A stretch of 56,923 bases of DNA from Acidimicrobiia bacterium (GTDB lineage Bacteria; Actinomycetota; Acidimicrobiia; Acidimicrobiales; Bin134), in contig JAJECA010000012.1 in assembly GCA_022822265.1 (NCBI GenBank), positions 1 to 56,923 of the forward strand. The letters run 5' to 3'. Positions within the stretch are counted from its first letter, which is position 1. Each line of letters opens with the position of its first letter. Shown here one piece after another: positions 51,188-56,923 of this stretch. A program made the translations under genes and the position numbers. The notes beneath the pieces were generated by a model that had not been told where the DNA came from, searched no databases, and saw nothing but the letters and a program-made list of their open reading frames with translations.

Positions 51188-52108
51188 ATGAGGGCCAAGC
51201 GCACGACTCAACTGATCGCCACCATCGGTCTGGCGCTCGCTCTTCTCTTTGCCGCCGGCTGTGGTGGTGGTGCAGATGAGGACCCAATCGCCGTGGTGGG
51301 GGCTGAACCGGATGCAACGGCCACTAGCAACGTCCCATCGCCTCCCGCGACGACGACAACGGCGACCGCGGTAGCAACCCCCACCGTTGACCCCGACGCC
51401 AATGCCTCGGTCACGGGTACGGTCACCTACCGCGAGCGGATCGCGCTGACTCCCGGTGCAGTCGTCTCCGTGCAACTCCGGGACACCTCTCTCATGGATG
51501 TGGCCTCTGAGCTGATCGCCGAGCAGGTCATCACCAATCCCGGCCAGGTTCCCATCTCGTTTGAGGTTCGCTACAACAAAGACGACATCAACCCCCGCAA
51601 CACCTATTCAATTCAAGCCCGGATCACCGAGTCCGACGGCCGTCTGGCCTTCATCAACGACACCGCCTACGACGTGATAACCCGGGGCAACCCCACCCGA
51701 GTTGACATGGTTCTGGTGATCGTTCAACCACCACCCGACCCCACCGGGGAGTGGAACGAGGAGAACTCCCGCCAATATGTGGAAGAAGAAGTCGAGGTGA
51801 TCGGGGCCGAAGTAGTGGAGTATCACCCCGAGGTCATCATTCTGGTGGCCCACTACCAGTCCACCATCGAGAACTGCGTCCGCCGGGGCAGCCAGTCGTT
51901 CGAGATCGTCGGCTCGGACATCTACGCCACCATCACCCTCACCGTCCCGCCACCCACCCCATGGGCGATCGATTGCGACGCAGAAAGGGTCGTGGTCGAA
52001 GAGGTAATCCGCTTCGGCGATGCCCTCACCCCCGGCCAGACCTACCAAGTGTTCGTCAACGGCACCGAGACCACCACCTTCACCGCCCCCCTGGCGAATA
52101 CCCAGTAG
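51188..52108 (+). CDS. Lipoprotein with YbaY/YscW-like domain
   Basis: A 306-residue lipoprotein. The signal peptide ends FAAGC (Cys25). A Thr/Ala/Pro-rich linker runs to about 72. Residues 73-165 match the YbaY/YscW pattern: SVTGTVTYRERIALTPGAVV, VQLRDTSLMDVASELIAEQ and PISFEVRYNKDDINPRNTY. The C-terminal half (about 180-300) is beta-rich with two cysteines and has no assignment. It is probably anchored on the outer face of the membrane; function unknown beyond the lipoprotein fold. ATG 51188 follows GAGCGAGG. Confidence 0.8.
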   Translation: MRAKRTTQLIATIGLALALLFAAGCGGGADEDPIAVVGAEPDATATSNVPSPPATTTTATAVATPTVDPDANASVTGTVTYRERIALTPGAVVSVQLRDTSLMDVASELIAEQVITNPGQVPISFEVRYNKDDINPRNTYSIQARITESDGRLAFINDTAYDVITRGNPTRVDMVLVIVQPPPDPTGEWNEENSRQYVEEEVEVIGAEVVEYHPEVIILVAHYQSTIENCVRRGSQSFEIVGSDIYATITLTVPPPTPWAIDCDAERVVVEEVIRFGDALTPGQTYQVFVNGTETTTFTAPLANTQ

Positions 52109-52149
52109 TCGGGGTCAACCTGAGCAATTCATCTCCAGTCGTGCGGTTC

Positions 52150-52797
52150 TCAGGAGAACGGCTGGCCGGAGTCCCAGAATCCCAAGGCGCGCATCTCGCC
52201 GTGCAGTTGGGTTGCCTCATCGCGTGAGATGTGTCCTTCGTCGGAGGCACGAACGAGGAGCTTGCGAATGCGTTCATAGGGGTATTCGCGGTCGGCGTGT
52301 AGCCGGTTGAGCACCTTGAACGCATCGGCATCGTCGGTTGCGATTGTCCACTCTCGTGTATACGAGATCGCTACGCATGCCGCCTCGCCGGGTCCGAGAC
52401 CGACCTTCAGCCCGTGCACGGAGGCATCGCTGCTTTGGAGCTGTGCGGACAGCAGCAGCTCCCCCGAAGTCATCGCAACGGTAACGAGACTTCCTTCGTC
52501 GTAGAGATCATCAATGCGTTTGATCCGGTTGAATGACTCAATCTCATGATCAGAGGACTCTGATTCCGCAGCCGCCTCTGCCGCGGCCTCGTAGTGCCTC
52601 ACCGCCTGCCTCATCTCGGAGAGCAACTCCGACCTCGGTGAGGCTCCCACCTGCAAATCCCTGTCTTCAGGGTCGTAGACCGCAAACGGAACTTGGAGTG
52701 GCCTCCCCATCAGGTCGCCTAGCAGAGCCTCCCTTCCGACGAGCAGAAAGTACATAAGCACCACGGTGTCGATGATGTGAGAACCCTCAGACAACAC
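52150..52797 (-). CDS. PIN-like nuclease, probable toxin partner of the XRE-ImmA protein
   Basis: A 215-residue protein. A first acidic residue lies in HIIDTVVLMYFLLVGR, Glu in MTSGELLLSAQL-type helix, then GPGEAACVAISYTREW and TIATDDADAFKVLN, the layout of PIN-like (COG2402/DUF3368-type) nucleases. The middle region has a Glu/Ala-rich helix (about 60-95). It starts at GTG 52797, overlapping the XRE-ImmA gene by 11 bp, so they are one module. Toxicity is inferred from family pairing. Confidence 0.7.
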   Translation of the reverse strand: MLSEGSHIIDTVVLMYFLLVGREALLGDLMGRPLQVPFAVYDPEDRDLQVGASPRSELLSEMRQAVRHYEAAAEAAAESESSDHEIESFNRIKRIDDLYDEGSLVTVAMTSGELLLSAQLQSSDASVHGLKVGLGPGEAACVAISYTREWTIATDDADAFKVLNRLHADREYPYERIRKLLVRASDEGHISRDEATQLHGEMRALGFWDSGQPFS

Positions 52798-53992
52798 CGG
52801 TGACCTCGAACTCGTTGAACTCAGTTTCTAGATGCGGCGACTCTTGCTCAGCGTCGCCGAGGGGACTGCCGAGGACCTGCACAATGTCGGGTAGGGCCAA
52901 CCCGGCGAATGCTGCGGCGCTAGGAGGCGACATGACCTCCGTTACGACTGCGTGCCGCAGCATTCGCAGGAACGACCGGGGGAAGCGTCGTATCCGCCAC
53001 AGCTCGGGATCCTGGACGTCTTCTTCGGGATGGATGGCGTACCCAAGTGCTCGCGCCAGCGACACCGGGCGAACCGAGGCTCTGAAATCCGTATAGGTGT
53101 CCTGCGTTATTGCGTTCATCTGGCGCAGTCGGACAAGTGCCGTGGGCCACGACACCTTGAAATATCGCTGGATGTGGACGATGTCGACCGGGTCCTTGAT
53201 GCGAGGCGGCAGGCCGACCTCCTCGGCGAATCGTCGAACTCCCTCACTCGGCATGAGGAACTCACCCGCGAACGCGTCGGCGAAAATCTCGCGTGGTCCC
53301 CGGCCGTGCGAGAGCACCTGGTTGGTCTCGTCACTGTGGAACAGGGCATGCGCCAGTTCGTGAGCGGCGGTGAACCGGCGCCGGCCCGGCGTCATGTCGA
53401 GGTTGACCAAGATCGAGAATCCCACCTCAGGATGCTTGAGAAACGCCCCCGACGGACAGGTTCGCAGGTCCGGTCCGAGACGCGCCCGGTAGATGGCGAT
53501 ACCGAGAGCCTCGCAAACCGGGTCTAGGTCGGAAATCGGGGCCGAGCCGAGACGGAGGTAATCGCGCACCTCTTCTGCCTTGCGGCGAATGTCGTCCTTC
53601 TGAGAGAACCTCTGCCGGAATACGAACGGGCTTTGGGAGAGGCCCCGGATGGGTTCGTCCACGATTCGAGCTAGCTCGGCATAGCGGTCAAGGAACTGGA
53701 CGAACTCACGGATCCCTGGAATGGCTCCAGGGTCGACATCGTCATTGGCACGCAGCAGCATGCTCGCCAAGTCGTTGGCGGCCTTGTCGACTTCACGGCC
53801 CTCAATGAGGTCGATCAGTTCGATGCCGTAAAGCCGGGCCATGGCGCCCAACTGTCGATCGTTCGGGGTTCGGGTGCCGGCTTCCCAGTACGACACCATT
53901 GCCCGGTTGATGCCTAGGGCGGCACCCACATCATCTTGCGAGTAGCGAGCGCTCGTGCGAGCACGCGCCAGGGTCTTTCCCAACTGGCTCAT
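52787..53992 (-). CDS. XRE-type HTH protein with ImmA/IrrE metallopeptidase domain
   Basis: A 401-residue two-domain protein. Residues about 5-62 are an XRE helix-turn-helix (YSQDDVGAALGINRAMVSYW). Residues about 150-260 are an ImmA/IrrE zinc peptidase with HELAH at 211-215 and ADAFAGEFLMP after it. The C-terminal 130 residues have no assignment. ImmA/IrrE proteins cleave repressors or act as antitoxins; the adjoining PIN-like gene suggests an antitoxin-like or regulatory role. The promoter region carries a regular array of GTTACGCC half-sites. Confidence 0.92.
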   Translation of the reverse strand: MSQLGKTLARARTSARYSQDDVGAALGINRAMVSYWEAGTRTPNDRQLGAMARLYGIELIDLIEGREVDKAANDLASMLLRANDDVDPGAIPGIREFVQFLDRYAELARIVDEPIRGLSQSPFVFRQRFSQKDDIRRKAEEVRDYLRLGSAPISDLDPVCEALGIAIYRARLGPDLRTCPSGAFLKHPEVGFSILVNLDMTPGRRRFTAAHELAHALFHSDETNQVLSHGRGPREIFADAFAGEFLMPSEGVRRFAEEVGLPPRIKDPVDIVHIQRYFKVSWPTALVRLRQMNAITQDTYTDFRASVRPVSLARALGYAIHPEEDVQDPELWRIRRFPRSFLRMLRHAVVTEVMSPPSAAAFAGLALPDIVQVLGSPLGDAEQESPHLETEFNEFEVTGVV

Positions 53993-54022
53993 CGCAGTCC
54001 CCGATCCCTCTGCGATACATTT

Positions 54023-54109
54023 GTTACGCCTTCTGATGAGTCATAGCTCATGGCGTAACTCTATCCAGATTTGTTACCTCAATACGAATAAGAATCTGGA
54101 TGGCGTAAC
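54023..54109. promoter_or_regulatory. Two-phase operator array for the XRE-ImmA gene
   Basis: Half-site GTTACGCC at 54023-54030 pairs with GGCGTAAC at 54052-54059; GTTACCTC (degenerate) at 54073-54080 pairs with GGCGTAAC at 54102-54109. Both pairs have the same 29-bp offset and the pairs repeat every 50 bp. An extra inverted repeat ATCCAGATT/AATCTGGAT (54063-54071 and 54093-54101) lies inside the second pair. This is likely the autoregulatory site of the XRE protein. Confidence 0.7.
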
Positions 54110-54131
54110 AGATGTTCTGCCTTGTCAGCAG

Positions 54132-55082
54132 CTAGTCGGCGTATTCCACCCCTGGCAACACGCACAGCATCTCGAACAGGAGGTTGGCGGCGGTTAGGGG
54201 GGTGGCGCCGGTGGGGTCGTAGATGGGGGCTACCTCTACGAGTTCGCAGCCCACTAAATCGAGGCTCCGGCAGCCTCGGATGATCTCGAGGGCTTGGGGC
54301 GCGGTCAGCCCGCCTATCTCGGGGGTGCCGGTGCCGGGGGCGAAGGCGGGATCGAGGGCGTCGATGTCGAAGCTGACATAGACGGGGCCGCCTCCCACCT
54401 TGTCTCGCACCTCGGCCATGAGCGGTTCCAGCGAGCGGTTCCAGCACTCCTCTACCTGCACCACTCGGAAGCCCTGCTCGCGGGACCAGTCGAAGTCGTC
54501 GGCGGCATAGCCGGTGCCCCGCACTCCTATCTGGGCCACCCGGTGGGTGTCGAGCAGCCCCTCTTCCACCGCCCGGCGAAACGGTGTGCCGTGGGCGATG
54601 GCCTCGCCGAACATGTGGTCATTGATGTCGGTGTGAGCGTCCACGTGGATCAGCCCCAGCGGGCCGTGCTTCTTGCGCATGGCCCGCATGATGGGCAGGG
54701 CCATGGTGTGGTCGCCCCCCATCGATACCGTGATCACATCGTGCTGGAGCAGATCGTCGTAGAAGGCCTCGATGCGGGTCACCGCGTCGGCCAGGTTGTA
54801 GGGGTTGGTGGCCACGTCGCCGATGTCGTCGATGCGCAGGCTGTCGAACGGCGCCGCTCTCGTGGCCATGTTGTAGGGCCGGACCAGCACCGACTCGTTT
54901 CGGATTCCCCTCGGACCGAAGCGAGCCCCCGGCCGGTTGGACGTGCCGATATCTATCGGCACGCCCACGACGGCGACGTCAAGATCAGCCGCCGCCGACC
55001 GGCCGGGAAGCCGCATGAAGGTGGCGATGCCCGCGAAACGGGGCATCTGATTGCCCCCGAGGGGTTGAGGCATGTCTGCCAC
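54132..55082 (-). CDS. Ureohydrolase (agmatinase/guanidinobutyrase type)
   Basis: A 316-residue arginase-fold enzyme that would hydrolyse a guanidino compound to urea and an amine. The binuclear manganese motifs are intact: GGDHTMALP, VDAHTDIND and SFDIDALDPAFAPGTGTPE. Agmatinase, guanidinobutyrase and guanidinopropionase share these, so the substrate is open; the spermidine/putrescine importer next door favours agmatine. It starts at GTG 55082 (ATG 55073 possible) and lies 35 bp downstream of the PotD gene. Confidence 0.9.
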   Translation of the reverse strand: MADMPQPLGGNQMPRFAGIATFMRLPGRSAAADLDVAVVGVPIDIGTSNRPGARFGPRGIRNESVLVRPYNMATRAAPFDSLRIDDIGDVATNPYNLADAVTRIEAFYDDLLQHDVITVSMGGDHTMALPIMRAMRKKHGPLGLIHVDAHTDINDHMFGEAIAHGTPFRRAVEEGLLDTHRVAQIGVRGTGYAADDFDWSREQGFRVVQVEECWNRSLEPLMAEVRDKVGGGPVYVSFDIDALDPAFAPGTGTPEIGGLTAPQALEIIRGCRSLDLVGCELVEVAPIYDPTGATPLTAANLLFEMLCVLPGVEYAD

Positions 55083-55117
55083 CTTAGAACTCCAGTACGC
55101 CTAGTGGCCTGGGGCGA

Positions 55118-56221
55118 TCAGCCCTTGGCCTCGATGAAGGCGTCGGAGAACTTCACCTCGAAGTCGCCAGTGTCCTGGATCTCCTCCAAGATCTCCACCG
55201 GAGCCACCCCAGGCGTGCTGAGGAAGTCCTGGAGGTCTTCATCCAGCCCGCTGAACGCAGCTGCATTGGGAGTGGAGTAGTAGTTCCAGTTCGACAGAGC
55301 CGCGCCCTGTTCGGCGGTGAGCAGCCAGTTGATGAACGTGTGGGCCGTACACGGGCTGCCGGCGTCGAACGGAATCGCCATGTTGTCAATCCAGCGAGTA
55401 CCGCCCTCGTCGGGAACGAAGTACACGTAGCGGGACGGATCGTCGGTCTCCAGGAACTGGGTGAACATGTCGCCGGAGTAGCCGTGGGCGATCACCGTCT
55501 CACCGGTGGTCAGGAACTCATCGGCCGAGTCGGTGTTGAACGCCGCCAGGCGGCCGCGGGTGCTGGCCACCAGATCGGTGGCCTCCTCCAGCTCGTCCTC
55601 GTCGGTGGAGTTCAGCGAGTAGCCCAGATACTTGAGAGCTGCGCCGATCGTCTCCCGAGGATCGTTGAGCAGCGAGATCGAGCCGCTGTGCTCATCGGCG
55701 ATGGCCGGATCGAAGATCAGACCCCAGGTGCGGGGGAAGTCGGTGCCCACCGCTTCGGTGTCCACCGCGATACCGGTGGTGCCCCACTGGTAGGGAACCG
55801 AGTAGTCGCCCGCCGGGTCGTAGATCAGGTTCCGGAAATCGGTCGAGATGTTGGCGATGTTGGGGATGGCGTCCTTGTTCAACGGCTGGACGGTTCCGCC
55901 GGCGATGAGGATGGCCACCATGTAGTCCGACGGCACGATCAGGTCGTAACCCGAGTTGCCGGCAGCCACGATGGGCTGCATGGCCTCGTTGGAGTCGTAG
56001 ACGTCCATGGTCACGCTCACATCGAACTGGTCTGAGAACGCGGCGAGCTGCTCCTCGTCGATGTACTCGGCCCAGTTGAAGATGTTTAGATTGCCGTCGG
56101 TCTCGTTGACCTCGCAGTCGGCGATCCCACCTCCGTCATCGTCATCATTGCCGCACGCTGCGGCTACCAGCGCGAAGGCCAGCAGCACGGAGAGCAGCCA
56201 AGACAGCTTTCTATTTTTCAT
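55118..56221 (-). CDS. potD: Spermidine/putrescine-type ABC importer, binding lipoprotein
   Basis: A 367-residue lipoprotein. The signal peptide ends VAAAC (Cys23) with a GNDDDDGGG linker. It begins the mature domain with NLNIFNWAEYID, the PotD/PotF hallmark, followed by YDLIVPSDYMVAIL and VPYQWGTTGIAVD, WGLIFDPA, and WIDNMAIPFDAG with FINWLL. ATG 56221 overlaps the PotC stop (ATGA). It supplies polyamine or related amine, and the ureohydrolase gene follows in the operon. Confidence 0.92.
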   Translation of the reverse strand: MKNRKLSWLLSVLLAFALVAAACGNDDDDGGGIADCEVNETDGNLNIFNWAEYIDEEQLAAFSDQFDVSVTMDVYDSNEAMQPIVAAGNSGYDLIVPSDYMVAILIAGGTVQPLNKDAIPNIANISTDFRNLIYDPAGDYSVPYQWGTTGIAVDTEAVGTDFPRTWGLIFDPAIADEHSGSISLLNDPRETIGAALKYLGYSLNSTDEDELEEATDLVASTRGRLAAFNTDSADEFLTTGETVIAHGYSGDMFTQFLETDDPSRYVYFVPDEGGTRWIDNMAIPFDAGSPCTAHTFINWLLTAEQGAALSNWNYYSTPNAAAFSGLDEDLQDFLSTPGVAPVEILEEIQDTGDFEVKFSDAFIEAKG

Positions 56222-56923
56222 TGGTTTATCCCCTCTTTGATTTGGGTGTTGGTTTTGGGTGGAGCGGACACGGCTTCGCGGGCGGCGCGCAGCGACGGGC
56301 GCCCACCGCGCCCGCTGAACTGCTGGAAGGCCAGCGACAGGGCGACGAGGATGACCGATGCGGCCAACATGAGCACCGAGGTTGCGTTGATCAGCGGGGT
56401 GACCCCCCGGCGGATGAGGCCGAACACGAACACCGGGAGGGTGGTGGCGCCGGGGCCAGCGGCGAACTGGGTGATGACCACATCGTCGAGCGACAAAGTG
56501 AGGGCCAGCAGGGCCCCGCCCGCCACGCCGGGCACGATCTGGGGGAAGGTCACATAGCGGAACGTCTTCCACCGGGTGGCGTAGAGGTCGAGGGCGGCCT
56601 CTTCCAATACCTCGCTCATTCCTGCCAGTCGGGCCCGCACCACCACCGACACGAAGCTGATGTTGAAGGCGATGTGGCTGATGGTGATGGAGCCGAGGCC
56701 CTTCTGGAGGTCCAAGCCGAACCAGGCGTCGAGCAAGTCGAAGAACTCGGCGAAGAACAGCAGCATCATCACTGCCATGGTTACGTCGGGGATGATGATC
56801 GGGAGATAGAGCAGGGCGTCGAACACCTTGCGGCCCCGGAACTTGAAGCGCTCCAGGGCCAAAGCGGCCAGCGTGCCCAGCACCACCGAGATGACGGTGG
56901 AGAGCAGAGCCACCCGCACCGAC
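56218..56923 (-). CDS. potC: Spermidine/putrescine-type ABC permease, 5' end cut by window edge
   Basis: At least 234 residues of a PotC-type permease; the frame is open to the window edge and lacks roughly the first 50-60 residues with the first span. The EAA docking loop is EEAALDLYATRWKTFRYVTFPQIVPG, split around 95-120, and DALLYLPIIIPDVTMAVMM is a family block. The basic C-terminal tail ends KEGINQ. It is translationally coupled to the binding-protein gene. A PotB and an ATPase gene would be expected beyond the window. Confidence 0.92.
   Translation of the reverse strand, partial: SVRVALLSTVISVVLGTLAALALERFKFRGRKVFDALLYLPIIIPDVTMAVMMLLFFAEFFDLLDAWFGLDLQKGLGSITISHIAFNISFVSVVVRARLAGMSEVLEEAALDLYATRWKTFRYVTFPQIVPGVAGGALLALTLSLDDVVITQFAAGPGATTLPVFVFGLIRRGVTPLINATSVLMLAASVILVALSLAFQQFSGRGGRPSLRAAREAVSAPPKTNTQIKEGINQ

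Overview
The window is about 57 kb of GC-rich DNA. It has frequent GTG and TTG starts, many ATGA, GTGA or TGATG gene overlaps, Lrp, MarR and GntR regulators, two ferredoxin-type P450 systems, and lipoproteins with a poly-Asp run straight after the lipidated Cys. This points to an uncultured actinobacterium, most likely of the Acidimicrobiia type. That assignment is an inference from style and gene content; there is no rRNA or other marker gene here.

Layout. 1-5.5 kb (minus strand): a partial phosphohexomutase, a crotonase, an unusual 885-residue glycosyltransferase fusion and a D-2-hydroxyacid dehydrogenase. 5.6-8.8 kb (plus): an SDR oxidoreductase, an acyl-CoA thioesterase and an M20 peptidase. 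8.8-16.7 kb: a five-gene oligopeptide-type ABC importer with a divergent Lrp/AsnC regulator, flanked by an M29/NicX-like metalloenzyme and an Asp/Glu racemase. 16.7-19.6 kb: an aldehyde dehydrogenase and an FAH-family hydrolase with a divergent MarR regulator.

19.6-31.6 kb (minus) reads as one long operon. It starts with a branched-chain-amino-acid-type ABC importer (LivK, LivF, LivH and a fused LivM-LivG), then a GntR/FCD regulator, acyl-CoA dehydrogenase, zinc alcohol dehydrogenase, glutamine-synthetase-like ligase, P450, 3Fe-4S ferredoxin and aldehyde dehydrogenase. 31.7-40.7 kb holds a second catabolic block: a NicX-like enzyme, an acyl-CoA-dehydrogenase-like flavoprotein, an acetoacetate-decarboxylase-like protein, a second P450, a class III extradiol dioxygenase, a class I amidotransferase, a second glutamine-synthetase-like ligase, an alpha/beta hydrolase and a PuuD-like gamma-glutamyl hydrolase. 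An 18-bp inverted repeat (TCGTTTG-N4-CAAACGA) lies in both the liv promoter region and the decarboxylase/flavoprotein divergent promoter, so the two blocks are probably one regulon. The enzyme set suggests import of a nitrogenous compound and its breakdown through gamma-glutamyl intermediates and oxygenases.

40.7-44.3 kb carries what I consider the main find: two adjacent, equal-length (341 aa), collinear paralogues that carry the signature blocks of eukaryotic sterol C-24 methyltransferases (Erg6/SMT). Next to them are a small HTH protein, a SnoaL-like protein and a two-repeat EthD-like protein. A membrane enzyme of the steroid-reductase-like DUF1295 family follows on the other strand.

44.4-54.1 kb is a plasticity zone. 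It contains a 5'-truncated second copy of the DUF1295 gene separated from the first by a Phd/PIN toxin-antitoxin module, a 35-bp dispersed repeat, a FtsX-type ABC transporter beside a small secreted cysteine protein, a decayed IS5-family element, a YbaY-like lipoprotein, and an XRE-ImmA/PIN-like module with a regular operator array. 54.1 kb to the end (minus): a ureohydrolase of the agmatinase type and a spermidine/putrescine-type ABC importer (PotD and partial PotC), matching the amine theme. I saw no tRNA, rRNA or CRISPR array. No stretch over 300 bases lacks a feature.
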